A stretch of DNA of 63,930 bases, from assembly GCA_048213135.1 (NCBI GenBank), contig PS015024.1:223208-287137 (forward strand), written 5' to 3'. Source of the DNA: Reclinomonas americana ATCC 50394 (Eukaryota > Jakobida > Jakobea > Jakobida). Made by a program: the position numbers and the translations under genes. Below are positions 11,501 to 25,200 of this stretch, piece after piece; the first letter of the stretch is position 1; each line of letters opens with the position of its first letter. Below the pieces are notes generated by a model. It was not told the DNA's origin. It worked only from the letters and a program-made list of their open reading frames with translations, and searched no databases.

Positions 11501-14500
11501 GAGGCAAGAAGAGCAACAAGAGAGACGCAACGGCTCAAACCACTTGCTTTCGCAGCAAGCCAATGCCAGTTTACGGACGCGGCTGCGCGCTTCGCGTGCC
11601 GTTGGTGGCAAGGCCTGGAGCAGAATGCCACGTCGAATGTCGCGCCACGCACGCTGCGTATCGGTGAGATACGCAGTGCCCACTTGCATTTGCATGTTCT
11701 GGACCACGATGGCGATGAAGATGTTGACCAGGAAAAAGTTGGCGGTGAGCACGAAAGCCACAAAGAACACCGAGTAGTAGGGGGCGCTGTTGGTGACCGG
11801 TGCCTGGCCTTGGCCTGTCATGCTGGTCGTGGCCCACAAGACCGGTGTCCAGTTGCTGAGAGTGGATGACTCGAACAGAACCAGCAGCGAATTGGCGGTG
11901 TTGTCGAAATTGTAGTATGGTGTTTTCCACGTGCGCGGAGCCACCACTCCTAGCGAGTTGGTGTAGTAGCCGAAACAACTGGTCTGATTGAGTGCACTAT
12001 CGCTGCATCGGTACAGACCGCCAGCGAACAAGTTGACGCCAAACAGGGCAAACAGGAGGTAGATGAACAAGCCGACAATGGCGACGTTGAGTAGCTGACT
12101 CGAGGCCTTGCCGAGAGATTCGAGCACAACTTGTGCGCCTGGGAGGAGAGAGACAATTGATGGGAAGGGAGTGACGGCGACGTGATGCAGAGAGCAAAAC
12201 GCACCTCGATTCCGTTTGAAGAGACGGAGTACTTTCAAGCAGCGAAGCGCGTCGAAACCGGCAATGTGCAGCAATTCACCGTACAGTTCGATGAGCAGCA
12301 GCAGATCCAGCCAGTTCCACTTGCTACGCAGATAGCCGTCGGGGCTGAAGAGGACGCCGTGTGCCACTGTCTTCAGCACAAAGTCCAACGAGAACACTAC
12401 CGCCAGCACGCAGTTGGTGATGTTGAGTGCACGCAACACATCCGACGAGTTGTCGTCATCAGCGCGATTCAGAATCAGGAATGCCAGCGTCACCAATGTG
12501 GCCAGCAACACTGTCCAGTTCCACACCGTGGATTCCACCCACACATGAGCGATTTTGCGGACGGTGTTGTTGGGCCCGAGCCAGCCGAACGAATAATCGG
12601 GGAATTGGTTGTCTGCAAGCAAGTGCTGTGCGTGAGCCATCACCCGATACACAGCTATCTTCCATAGCAGTGACGCAACTCAAGATCGACTTGTACCGAT
12701 CAGTCTCGCCCAGACCATTCAGCCTCGTCACCTTGGTCATGCTGCAGTGATCGATGATCAGACAACATTTCTGGCATGGCGGTGCACACGACAGTAAGGG
12801 CGGTTCCTCACCTGCTCATCTTGTCGTCCTTCTTAGGCGCTTTTTCCGGATCCACATCGTCAACTGCTTCCTCTTCTGCCTGCTGAACGACGAAGCCGCA
12901 GCCAATCAACAGACTGCGACCGCACGTCCGCTTCGTCGGTTGCTTCATCTTGCGAGCGCGAACAGTAGTCTTTTCCCATCGTGAGGCATCGTAGTACATC
13001 TTGCAGCGGCGCTCGTACTCCTCTGGGGTCTGTCCCAGTGGTCCGCTGTCTTCCGAACCTATCAGCAAGCCACAGTGCTTGTGAGTTGTCTTCTCTTACA
13101 GAACACAGGCTGACTTTGCAACATGTATCCGCAACTCGACGAAGAGGAATAACCGTCATCGTCGTCCTCTGCCTCGCCCTTCTCGGACGGAATCGCAGCC
13201 GATTGAACAGATGCCGCCGACACCAGAAGCGTCGGTTTGTTGGCTGCCGACACGAACAAACTGTCGGTTCGTGACTTGCCAAACTGCGCAATGTTGCTCG
13301 TGCTGTCGGCCATGCTTCCGACAGCCGGCAGCACCTTGCCACGTGTGCTCTGCTTGGACGAAGGTCGTGAGCTCTGCTTCGATGACGGCCGTCCACTCCT
13401 CCGCGCCGTGTGCTCCTCTCGCGGCTGGCAAAACATGATGCGGAACAGTCGTCGTAGCGCCATGTAGAGGCGGAACAGGGTGGTGATAGGCAACTGTGCA
13501 ATGTTCACACGCACACCCAAATCAGTCAACGTGGATCACCAAAGAGGAGTACGGGGGGGAATGCGAAACCTTTCTCTTGCCGCTTGCCTCGACATCCATC
13601 ACCTCCTGCTGCTGCATGCGCTGCTTGGTGTCTTGGTCGACATCGAATGCCTCGACGATAATGGCCAAGAACAGGTTAATGACGATGACTGGTGAGAGAA
13701 AGCACAAAGTAGTGTGAGCCTGCTTGTGGATTCCACCCTTCCAAAATCATCACAGCATACGCAACACTTGGCAAAGAGGATGTAGCACACAAAGTAGAGA
13801 ACGGTCGACAATAGGCGTTCGCTCATCAATGGGTAAATGAGATATGGCCAGCCGTCCGCCGACATTAGCTGTAACGGAAGAGTCAACATGTGTGTGTGTG
13901 AGAGAGAGATGACGGGTGACCATAGGCTACTCGTCAAGACTGAAACACAGACCTCGAATGCAACAATCAAGGCCTCCCAAAAGGTAGTAAACTGCCCGTA
14001 CGATGTCGGAATGACCAAGTCGCCGAACAACTGCATGCCAATGATGCCGAACACGATCAACACAAAGGCGATGAAGATGAACACGTTGAGGATGCCTTCG
14101 ATCGAGTTACTGAGCTTGCTCTGTTGAGTGACGCAACACAGAACAGTGCAGGTGTAAGCAAGACAGATAAACAGTATGCGTCTGAGTTTGTATGACACGC
14201 CACGCACAATCAGTTCTCGTGGTCCCTTGAGACGCCGGAACAGTTTGAACAGGCGGAGCAAACGGAACGAGCGCAGCAGACTGAGATTCGACGAGGCCAG
14301 TACGACGCTGATTACCGAAGCAACCACCACCACGAAATCAAACTGGAATCGCCCTGGATGCCACACATCTAGCAGTTAGTCGCACTGACATTATGAAGGA
14401 AAGGAACGAGCACGAATGCCGCACCCCAGCGGAAGTACTCGAGCGGGTTGCCGAGTGCGCACATGATGAGAACCATCTCCAGCGCAAACACGCAGGTGAA

Positions 14501-17500
14501 TGCGATTTCCGAAATGTCTGCGTCACGGACGCAGAGCAGTTAAGTATCGCGCCCAGCGAGAAGCACTCACAAGCGCAAACGCACTGAGAAGTTCCATGAG
14601 TGCGTTGTCGGCCGGATATCTGTAGAGCACCATGAACGCCGTGTTGGCCACTGTGGGAAGAGAGAGAGGGAGTGGTCAGATGCAGTTGTGCGCGAATTAG
14701 GTAGATGAGCTGCCCACGTACCGATGAACAAGCTGGTGACAATCTCAAACGACGGCGACAGAATCCAGCGCTGAAGTCTGTGAACCCATTTGTAGCTGCC
14801 AATCAGGCGCATGCGGCTGAGTGGAGTCACTTCGTCTTCCACGTCGATCACAACAACGGTAGAGATGTCCTCGGTACTCTTGGCGCGTCCAAACGCCACT
14901 GAGTTTCCCACACTCGGTCGTGCTCCTGCCGGCCACATTTCTCCCACAGAAGTGCTCGAGTACTGCACAAACAAATGAGCGACATGCTGGTGGTGGCAGG
15001 AGAAGAAGCAGGAGTACATCCACGAACCGCGCCGCCAGTCATGATGCGTCGGCGAGCGACCTCGGCCAGTTCCTGTAAGCAACGAATACAGTGAGTCGCT
15101 TAAAATGCATCATTGTCGGAAACACAGTCGCTGTTAACCTCTGAAGTAATCTGCAGAAACGAAACGCAATGCAATATAATGAGATGCGCTAGGAAAAATG
15201 ACAAGAGCAGATCTCAGACGAAAAGAACTCACTCCTCGGGCTCGCACAAGATCCTCCTCCCGATCAGGAAGCTGAAACGACGCACGGAAGAAATGAGTTG
15301 AACAGGCTGTGAAGGTAGTGAAAAAGACGAGAGGGATTCTGCTACGCACCGACTCCACCGACAACTGGTTCTGACTCGGGACAATCTGCAGAGGCTGCAA
15401 CACATGTGAGACAACCAGAGACAACATTGGAGGAGTGACGTTTTTTTGCTTCACATACCTGCACACTGGCGGCGTCATCCCTGCTTGAGAATCCCTCACT
15501 CACCTGCGACCTGCGTCGCACAACGCGCACTGTCGCCTGCTGCACAGAGCCCGATCTAGCCGACTCTGCATGACCCAGAGAGTAACATGAGAGACTGACG
15601 CGCTCGCAAGATGCCCTCTTTTTCACACACGTACCCAGCGGATTGGGCGACAGGCGGTCCGTGAGTAGTGGCGATTGACGACCTTGCAGTCGCGGAGAAA
15701 TGCCGCCGCGCAGGGTGACCGGATTCGGCGCCTCGATAGCTTCTGCGTCGAGGAGCGACGGCACACTGCGTTCCGTCATCAAGTCCGGCGTGACTGCACG
15801 AACACGGTTTCCGACAGATTGTGCGTGCCGCGCGGACAGCAATGTCGACGGCCGCCGTGCTGATGCCAGAAGACTAGCTTCGGTGAGAGTCGCTCCAGGC
15901 AGATTCGACTCCGCCACTCTCTCGACCGCCTGCGTCGGCGGGGGCGCCCATTGGTCGGTAACAGGAATGCGGGTGAAATCGTATGAGCTTCGCACGTCCA
16001 CGTCAGCCACCGATGCCCGTCGAATGCCGGCAAGCGATCCACGCCGTACGACTACAAAGTCGGGTCGTGGTGACGTCTGCGCATCGTTGATGTCGTGTCC
16101 TTCCAGGCGCACGCGGAAGCCGATGCGGCTGTCGCGTCGACTCATATTTCGCTGGGAGAACTTGGCACTGATGGCAGCCACTGACGACCTTCGTCGTGGC
16201 GCGGATGCACTTCCCGGAGCTGCGCTATCCAGTCGTCGTTTTGAGCTGTTGTATGGTGCTCATTTTTTCAGTGACCATTTTCTGCAGAGACCGCGCACAC
16301 AACAGAGATAGATAAACAAACCTCTGTTGTGACACAAAGCCGGATTCGCCACGGGCACGAATGCGTGCAAACGTCTCACTGATCACGGCGACGAAGAGAT
16401 TGACCGCGATGCTGCATTGGTGTCGCAGGCAGGTGAGACAAGGAACGCGACACGTTGTGACGGTCACCGCACGCAACAAGCAAAGCAGCACCACAAGAAT
16501 CATGTTGTACAAGAGGCTGTAGGAGAATGTGGCGTCCATCTACATGCAAGATAGTGTTAGAGCGTTCGTGTGACGCATGCCGGTGGCGTTTCAAGCGCGC
16601 GTGCAGACCTCGGCATACATAAAGTCGGTCCATCCGATTAGAGTCAGTGTGTGTAACACCGCCATCATGGCGCTTCCCATGTTGTCAAAGTGCGCAAAGT
16701 ATGGAGGATTCCCGTAATCCTGTGCATGTACACACGGAGGTGAGTGAGGGCAAGTCGCGCGCATACATATTTCGTAAGCCGTCAACAAGACGTACCGCCA
16801 TGCACTGCTGCTGACCGGGACATTGAAAGCCGGTGTGCCTTGTGGTGGAACATACGGCGGCTGGGATGGATACGAGCGTGCTGTCGTTCCCCAGTGCACA
16901 CCGACCACGAAAACTGCCGCTGAACATCACCAGGCCAATAACTGCAAAGAGCGTCACCGTGACCAGCAGGAATAGGGAGACGTTGATCAGCAGCGACAGT
17001 GACTCGCGCAGGCTCTCCAGGATGGCACGCATGCCCTTCAGCATCTTGATAGCGCGCAGCGGTCGAATGGCACGCAGCGCACGAACGGCCGACAGTGAGA
17101 CGCTCACTTCGGCGGTCATGGCAATCCACGAAGTGACCAGAATGATAAAGTCCAAGCGGTGCCACGGATTCCGCAGATACGAGTGTTTGTGCAGCACTGC
17201 TCCGAGTGCCACTATTTTCAAGCCCACCTCCGCCGTGAAGAAGACCAACGTGTAAAAGTCAATCTGGTACAGCACGTGCTGAAAGCCCTTGGCCGATGAC
17301 ATGGTCAAACGCGGGTCCTCGGCCGCCAGCGTCACCACACTGAGAATCACCACGGTGTAGACGATAAAGTCGCACACTGGATGGAAGAGTACAGCAGCGA
17401 GCCACTTGCGAAACACGTTGTCGGCCGACAGCAGCCACAATGAGCGTGAATGGAGCTCATATTTTGGCTCTGGTGCCACGGGTGCTGCTGCTGCTGCTGC

Positions 17501-17775
17501 TGCTCCTCCCGTGTCGTCCGTCGATATGTTGGAACTGCTGGTGCGACGTGCGGGCGAAGCGCATCGTGAGGCGTTGCGCGTGGCGGTGGCCTGCGGGGTT
17601 CACAGAGTATGCGTTGGCAATCAGTGTGGGGTGAGTTTTGGGACACGTGCACTCACCGGACTCTTCAGCTCATCCTCTGTGAAGAACTGCACCGACTTGC
17701 GCTGCACTATCGGCGCAAGCGACAGATGTTGCCTCGGCGTGGTGCCGAGGCCGCCACTGCTCTCACTTGTCAGTC
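8548..17775 (-). CDS. Four-domain voltage-gated cation channel (Cav/Cch1/NALCN superfamily) with a C-terminal calmodulin-like EF-hand module
   Basis: Four 6-TM repeats read right to left: DI 16225-17479, DII 13560-14900, DIII 11560-12652, DIV 10500-11560. S4 helices are charged (DI RALRAIRPLRAIKMLKG; DII LLRSFRLLRLFKLFRRLKG; DIV SRILRILRLVHIYRPTR). S6 segments are typical (DII INLFLAIIVEAF; DIV FLNLVVAIILDEF). Pore loops read LTLIGW, MSADGW, STLSNW and TTADNW, so the usual Glu ring is Ile-Asp-Ser-Asp. The I-II linker (15150-16181) is Ser/Arg/Pro-rich; the II-III linker is basic and acidic. After DIV S6 a long helical tail leads to two EF-hand pairs: loop DADGNHVLTPEE plus the start of a second loop, then DADGSGKIDQDE and DDDGDGCIDFDE (the last split by an intron at 8974). 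Gaps at 9159 and 10353 fall in the tail. The N-terminal exon near 17657-17775 has no clear ATG. Ca2+ or Na+ conduction is not decidable from sequence. Confidence 0.85.
9159..9465. other. Assembly gap (307 N) inside the EF-hand region
   Basis: Falls between the second EF-hand of the first pair and the first EF-hand of the second pair of the channel tail. The exon or exons linking them are not visible. Confidence 0.99.
10353..10447. other. Assembly gap (95 N) in the channel tail
   Basis: Lies between the exon ending domain IV S6 and the exon starting FQDAWQEIS. Part of the post-S6 region is missing. Confidence 0.99.
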
Positions 17776-18178
17776 CATCACGCACATGTGCAAAAAAGAG
17801 GTGTGTGTGTGTGTGTGACGTCGACACACGCACGCGCGCAACTCTGTCTCTCTGTTCATGGGAGGGCGTGGCGGAGAACGGCGACACGCTTCCTCACTTG
17901 CGCGGCCGAATAAACCGTCTTCTCGCCTTTTCTCACAGGAAACTCAAAAATCAATTGAATGCGCGCGACCGTTAGTGCCAGGACTGACTGTTTCGATCGG
18001 TTTGGTGTGACGTGGCCGAAGAGCTCCCGGTGCGCACGTACACAACGGAGGTGACCACGCACAAGCACGCAGAAAGAAGGGGAGGGGGAGGAGGAGGGAG
18101 AAGAGGAGACTATCCATGGTTGGGGTGCTTGGACATACCCGTATGAAATGCAATGTACCCGGCATGTCACGAGCAGTT

Positions 18179-21100
18179 TCATTGCTCGACATTGCGGCGC
18201 AAGAGCAGGGGGATAACGGCCAAAATCCGATAGACGACGGGCAGCAGGATGCACAGTAGCATATTCTGCAACTGACCGTCGGCCGTGAAGCCGAATGTCG
18301 CCAGCACTGCGCGACGCACCGAGTGAGCAAGTCGTGCTCAAAAAAAGCAGTATTTTTTCATGCTTGCCGAAAATGGCAGTTTTCATCTGCAGGTCACACA
18401 CACCTTGTGCACCGTTCTGAATGGGACACTGGCCGTTGGGCAAGCGCTCGCTGTCGGTGCATGTGAAANNNNNNNNNNNNNNNNNNNNATCACGTCGGGG
18501 CCGCCGAACTCGTTGGCCATGACTGCAGGGCACAGCGGGATCAGTTTGTGGCAGAGTGTGAAGAGGGGGGACGATGACGGAAAATGCAACTTGCAAAGGT
18601 GCCGTAGCGCACCGGCGCCATGTACGACACCCACTTGATGACTGCGCGCGGCACGTCAGCCAGGAGGAGAGGAAAGGCACACACACACACACACACGCAC
18701 ACACACGCAACATCCCGGGAGGGTGGACATAGTTCGCAGAATGCCGTTCAGCAATGCAAACACGGTGACAATACCGGAGGCCACATTGCTGGCGACGCCG
18801 ATATCCTGGAAGATGCTCATGGCGAAGATGGCGGCACTCTCACCTGCCGCGAGGAGAAGATGAGCGACGCGAGGTAGCACGATAAGCAAGCGATAACAAC
18901 AACGGCGCACCCGAATGCTGGCACATCATTTGCGCAAACATGAACGAGAAGAACACCCACGGCGACGACATGCGCAGGTTGATGCCGAAGAAGAACACCA
19001 CGGCATACACGGCACTCGAGATGAGCTCAATCGGCAACGTATGCAGCGTGTACGCAGTGGCCCACGCTCCCAACGAATACATCGAATCCAGTCGTTCGCG
19101 CATGTACACGTCGCGCTCTGCCGGAACTGTGGGCACACACACAAAGTCAGCAACTGTCTCGCACACNNNNNNNNNNNNNNNNNNNNNNNNNNNNNNNNNN
19201 NNNNNNNNNNNNNNNNNNNNNNNNNNNNNNNNNNNNNNNNNNNNNNNNNNNNNNNNNNNNNNNNNNNNNNNNNNNNNNNNNNNNNNNNNNNNNNNNNNNN
19301 NNNNNNNNNNNNNNNNNNNNNNNNNNNNNNNNNNNNNNNNNNNNNNNNNNNNNNNNNNNNNNNNNNNNNNNNNNNNNNNNNNNNNNNNNNNNNNNNNNNN
19401 NNNNNNNNNNNNNNNNNNNNNNNNNNNNNNNNNNNNNNNNNNNNNNNNNNNNNNNNNNNNNNNNNNNNNNNNNNNNNNNNNNNNNNNNNNNNNNNNNNNN
19501 NNNNNNNNNNNNNNNNNNNNNNNNNNNNNNNNNNNNNNNNNNNNNNNNNNNNNNNNNNNNNNNNNNNNNNNNNNNNNNNNNNNNNNNNNNNNNNNNNNNN
19601 NNNNNNNNNNNNNNNNNNNNNNNNNNNNNNNNNNNNNNNNNNNNNNNNNNNNNNNNNNNNNNNNNNNNNNNNNNNNNNNNNNNNNNNNNNNNNNNNNNNN
19701 NNNNNNNNNNNNNNNNNNNNNNNNNNNNNNNNNNNNNNNNNNNNNNNNNNNNNNNNNNNNNNNNNNNNNNNNNNNNNNNNNNNNNNNNNNNNNNNNNNNN
19801 NNNNNNNNNNNNNNNNNNNNNNNNNNNNNNNNNNNNNNNNNNNNNNNGCTGGGAGCACACTGCAGGCACGCGACGCAACAGGCAGCAGCAGCACAAATCG
19901 TGCCCAGGAAATATGGACCGGCAAGAGCCTGTGCGTCATATTGATTTTTGTGAGGGCCTCCCACTCGCTTTCCCATTCACAGCAACGAGCCAAACCTCGT
20001 AAATGAGACCGATGCGATCGTGCACGCCGTTCTGATCGTTACCGAGGCGAAAGATGAAAGCCATCATGATCACGGAGAAGGCGATGAGACCGGCCATGCG
20101 GTTTCCAGTGTTGGTGAAATCGCGCATCAGCCCGCGGAACATGCGACCGGTGAGCAAGAACACGGCGCGGAAAAAGTTGGCGCGATGCATCGACACTGAC
20201 GACGCACAGTGGGCGCACGATCAGCGCAGGGTGGAGAGGGCAAGGGCGTGCAAAAAATCGCAACATTGGGACAGCTGCTTGGGATCAGCGCGTTCGTCGT
20301 GGCGGCGGCCGCCGGCCGCGGCCACCAACGGAGACAAGTCGTCGGATTCCGAGACATCGCTCAGCGTGTGAGTCAGAGCACTGCCAGTAGTGCTTGTACG
20401 TCGTGGTCGCTTGACAACAGCCTGCTGCTGCTCCACATCGCTCTTGATGGCGCGAGTGGCGAACATGCGTCTCCTCATGTCGGAGTCGGCGTAGTGCCGT
20501 GCGAGGTCCTCCAGTCTCTGCGTCGTTGCCGTCTCCAGTTCTGGTGTGCGACGATCGACCGTGGCCAGATCGACTGTGACACGCGAGAGGTGAGTCTGCG
20601 ACTGAGGCTGCGAAAAAAGAAAGCAACACAGGCTCACTTGCAAAGTCGGCTGGATTGGTGTAGATGCCGCACTCGTAGCCGACTGCTCTTGGTGGGTGAG
20701 TACACTTCTTTGTCTCTCTTGTGCACGTCGGAGCAACACAATCATCAGCAATTGCGACGGAACTGCGTGAGAAATAGTCGACCAGGTCGGCGGCCGGACC
20801 AAAGTAGGCCACACGGCCCTCACTCAGCACCATGACCACGTCAAACAGTTCTGCATAATACACGATAAGTTGGATGAAGTTGGGAAGCCAGCGGCACGCT
20901 GCATGTACACACCATAAATGTCCGACCGAGGCTGATGAACTGCGCTCGACGAGGAGGAGAAGGAGGATGAGCGAGCGAGTGGTTTTTGGCCTGCAGACAA
21001 AGAGGGAACACACCCGTGCACACGACCGTGTGCCCGTCACGAGCCAGATCGCCCAGCGATTCCATGACATGGTGGCTGGTGAAGGCGTCCAAGCCGGTGG

Positions 21101-22179
21101 TCGGCTAATGCAAAAACACCAGAGTTAACCAAGAACACAGGCGCCACGCAAGGCACACACACACTGCAAACCTCGTCCAGCAGGAGCAAGCCTGTGCGCA
21201 CAAGTCAAGATATCAGCGGAAGAAGCAACAGCGACGGCAACAGAAAAAGGAAACGCAACTGGGATTTGTGATTAGCTGAATGCCGATTGTTGTGCGACGA
21301 CGCTCGCCTCCGCTGATTCCCCGCTGCGAAGCAAAAGAGCATGAGAGCACTTGTTCAGCAGCTGACGAGACCACCGCACGTACGCAACATGCAGCTCATC
21401 GCCCACTCGCCGATCGGCGCAGTGCAGCAGACCGAGCTCACTCAGCACCTGATTCACCTGCTGCTGCGTCAGCTCACATCGCTCTCTCTCTCTCTCTCAC
21501 TCCCTCTTCACAGCCAACAACGTACTCGTTTCTCCTTCTCACGCCGGGTAAGCGTCTGCGGCAGTCGAAACTCGGCGGCATACGTCAGTGTCTCCCGCAC
21601 CGTCAGGTAATGCAAGAGACTGTCGGATTGCACCACATAGCCGGCGACTCGATCCCACAGTGAGCGCGAGTACGGCACTCCATTGACGGTCACCGAGCCA
21701 CTCTCCAGTCGCAGCGCCTTGGCCAGCCGACCGGCCAACAGATTCAACAGACTCGTCTTGCCTGCATGCATATGCATCAGTCATTTTTTTCATGCATGAT
21801 CAGTCTTTCCCTCATGCGCATTTCTCACACCTGATCCACTGCCACCGACAATGGCCATGAGCTGACCAGGCATGACACGACCACTGACATTGTCGAGAAT
21901 CACGCGACCTTGACGCGAGGCACCACCAGTGCTCTTCTGAATGATTGGCGCACGCACAGTCACATTGCTGAACTCCAGCGTCAATGGCACTGTCTCGCGA
22001 CTGCAGTGAGACAAGAGCGTGTCAGTGGCACAGGCGAGCGAGGGAGAGCAGAGACATACACACACAGACTTGAGAATGCGAGCGAGTGCCACAGAAGAGT
22101 CGTCGTTCACGGAATGCCCGTCGACGGAGCCCGAGGTCACACCACCACCGGCAGACAGCAGTCGAGTGCGCTCGTTCAT
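18179..22179 (-). CDS. ABCG-family (White/Brown) half-transporter 1
   Basis: NBD first, then six-TM domain, as in ABCG half-transporters, which export lipids, sterols or other hydrophobic substrates after dimerising. The ATG at 22177-22179 starts MNERTRLLSAGGG. The Walker A exon ends GGSGSG and continues KTSLLNLLAGRL across an intron. Next come the Q-loop region (VAGYVVQSDSLLHYLTVRET), the signature GISGGERRRTTIGIQ, Walker B/D-loop LLLLDEPTTGLDAF and the H-loop VHQPRSDIY. The TMD includes FFRAVFLLTGRMFRGLMRD, then a 681-N gap, then DVYMRERLDSMYSLGAWATA, APVRYGT and a last helix ending LLRRNVEQ (stop 18179-18181). The intron after the signature has donor GTTGCGT at 21259. Small gaps at 18469 and 19167 interrupt it. 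It is divergent from a second ABCG gene with 82 bp between start codons. Confidence 0.9.
19167..19847. other. Assembly gap (681 N) in ABCG half-transporter 1
   Basis: Removes the exons between the first TM segment and the RERLDSMYSLGAW region of the transmembrane domain. Confidence 0.99.
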
Positions 22180-22261
22180 TTGCACTCACTGATGCACACA
22201 AACAAAACACGGAGGAAGGACACGACAAACGAAACTCCGACTGAAACACAAAGAACAAACA
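22180..22261. promoter_or_regulatory. 82-bp bidirectional promoter between the two ABCG genes
   Basis: The whole interval between the two divergent ATGs. It is A-rich on the plus strand (repeated ACAAA/GAAAC words) and has no TATA box I can see. Both 5' UTRs and both core promoters must lie here unless transcription starts inside the opposite gene. Confidence 0.6.
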
Positions 22262-25200
22262 ATGCGTCGGTGAGCACACTGTGTCTATGCTCTCTCTCTC
22301 TCACTCACACTCACTCACTCTCACTCACACACACAAAGTGAGCGCAGTGGAGCAGACGACGACCGCGATGGGCTTCTCGTTGCGTCGCAGCCGACCTCGA
22401 TTGCCAGCCTGCAAGCTGTGCGCAGTCGCGAGTTTGGCTCCCAGCTGCGCCACAATCGCCTGCCTGTCACGGTCGAGTTCCGCCACTTGAGTGTGCATGT
22501 GCGCCCGCGTCGAGGCATGATGGAACGCCTCGTGCAGTGCTGCAAGACAACGAAGAGTGATGCAGATGATGCGCGACTGCTGCGCGTGTTGAATGATGTG
22601 TCGGGCGTGGTGCGACCGGGCCAGTTGCGTGTCTCGTGTTGCTGCTGCTGTGAGACGAGTTGTGCATGGTGTGACTTTTGTGTAGGTGTCTGGCGATTCT
22701 GGGCACGAGTGGTGCGGGCAAGACGACGCTGCTGAATGCGCTGGCGAACCGCAGCGAGGGTGGCACGTACTTTCAGGGCTCGTGCTCGTTGAATGGAGAG
22801 GATCTGCTGCGAACGGCCGGCGACACCACAGGTTTTCCGATGAGCAAGTTGGAGTGTTTGATGGCGGCTGCTGACTAACGTACGTGGCGCAGACTTGGTG
22901 GCGGCCAAGCGGTCGCCCATTGCGCACGAGTTGAGTGGGTACGTGAAGCAGGATGACATCCTGCCGGAGCACGTCACGGTGCAGGAGTACTTGCAGTTCT
23001 GTGCGCGTCTGCGTCTGCCGGCTTCGTACTCGGCCGAGGAGCGGCAAGCGCGTGTCGAGGCTGTCATTGCGGAGCTGAACTTGAAGCATGTGGCGCACAC
23101 GCGAATCGGTGGCACCTTTGTGCGCGGCATCTCTGGTGGCGAGCGACGACGAGTGAGTCTGTCTGCGTGCGCGCCTCGCACAGAGTCCTCGTCTGCTCAA
23201 TGGCGCGCGTTTGCAGGTCAGCATCGGAGTGCAGCTGATCAGCGATCCACCACTCTTGTTCCTGGACGAAGTGCGTGAAACTCGGCAGTCAACATGTTCC
23301 TCTGTCACTCACTCACCCACTCGTGTGTGTGTGGCAGCCGACGTCTGGGCTGGACGGCTTCACGGCACTCGCCGTGATGGACTTGTTGCTGGAGATTGCC
23401 CGCAACAATCGCACTGTGCGTGCTTGTGTGTTTCTCCTCTTCCTCCTCCTCCTCGCCAGTTCGCTCACAATGGCGTGCTCCACACCAGGTGATTTGCACC
23501 ATTCACGCTCCGCGCAGTGACATTTTCCGAAACATGGACCTGGTGGCCTGCCTGTCGGACGGACGCATGGCGTACTTTGGACCTGCTGCTTCGGTCTGTC
23601 TCTCGCACTTGTCCGAGCACTGTGTTGTGTTCGTGTGATCGCTCACGCGATTATATATGCACAGATGGTCGACTTTTTCAACACGGAGCTGGGCATGCCG
23701 TTCCCGCACTACGCCAACCCTGCCGACCACGTGTTGGACTTGATCGCCATCGACAATCGATTCCCGGAGATGGCGACAGAGACGCGCGGTCGCCTGAATC
23801 GAATTGTCGAGGCCTTTGAGCGCTCCGATGCGCACCGCTCGCTGTTTGACAAGGACGCGGCTGGCGGCAAGGCGAGTGGTGGTGGTGGTGGTGGTGGTGG
23901 TGGTGGCGATGGTAGGGCCGACGCACATCAAGTCAACGGGTATGGCCGCGGTGGTCTGGTGGCCTATTTGGAACGCGAGGGACTGCGCCGTCGCGCTGGC
24001 TTTTTTGCGCAGCTGTCGGCACTGCTGTACCGCAATTTCCTCATCATGATTCGCGACCCGAAAGTCGTGCTCTCTTCACTGCTGCAAGCCACCGGCATGG
24101 TACGCGAATGTGTGCACTTGGATTTTTTCGCGAGTGCTTGTGTGAGACTCACCGTACACGCAGGCTCTGTTGCTTGGAGGCGTATTCTTTCAGATGAGCA
24201 ACGATCAGCCAGGTGAGTGTGTGTGTGTGTGTCTCTCCTGGTCGGTGTGGTCTTGTCAGTGCTGATGGCACGTCCCACAGCCGTGCAAGACATGCAAGGA
24301 GCGCTCTACATTTACAGTTGCGTGCCGCCCGCATGCCCAAATCGCGCTCACACTGCCTGCCACTGACACCCTCTCTCTCTCTCTCTCTATCCCCGACAGT
24401 GAGCCTGTTCACATGTTTCGTTCAATGGCGCTGATGGGTAATGTGTATGTGCGTTGCGTGTTGTGTACTCATGTCGCGCATGCAGATATTACAATGATTG
24501 CCGCCATCGTGCAATGTTGCGTGTCCCTATGACCGTCTCCTACCGATTGCATCCTTCGCTCACTCTGATCTGCAATTCCGCACAGACGAACCGCAGCGAT
24601 CTGTGTACGCCCGCGAGCAAGAAGGTGTGTGTGTGTGTCTCTGCGCCGTGTGCACTTCCTGCATTCCGCTCAGTCATTGCATCAGACTCAATGTACGGAG
24701 CATTGCCGTTCCTCATGGCGAAGCTTTTGGCCGAGTTCACTCCCGTCATTGTGTACCACATTCTGTTCTGGTGAGCACGCCGGTTGTTGCAGTCGTGAAT
24801 CCACATGGACAACTCACGTGGCCACTGAATTTCTCGGCGAAATGTTCACAGCACCATCAGCTACTGGATGGAGGGCCTCAATTCGACGCCGACTCGATTC
24901 TTCATCTTTGTGGGCATTGTGTTCTCGCTGACATACTCATGCATGATGCTCGGATTGGCCATCACGACGCTCGTTGGCAATTTTGCCACGGCCAGCACCA
25001 CGGGGTGTGTGCATCAAAGTGTCGCCCGCTTGTCGCTGTCTCATGACTCAACAACTGCTCTTGCGTGCCGCAGGAATACCTTGTTCACATTGTTCCTGTT
25101 CAGTTCTGGATGGGTCTTCAATCTGGAGAGCATCAGTTTCGTGCCACAGCGACGTAGTGTCGTCCCTCTTTTTTTCTCACTCTCCTGTTTCTCCGCATGC

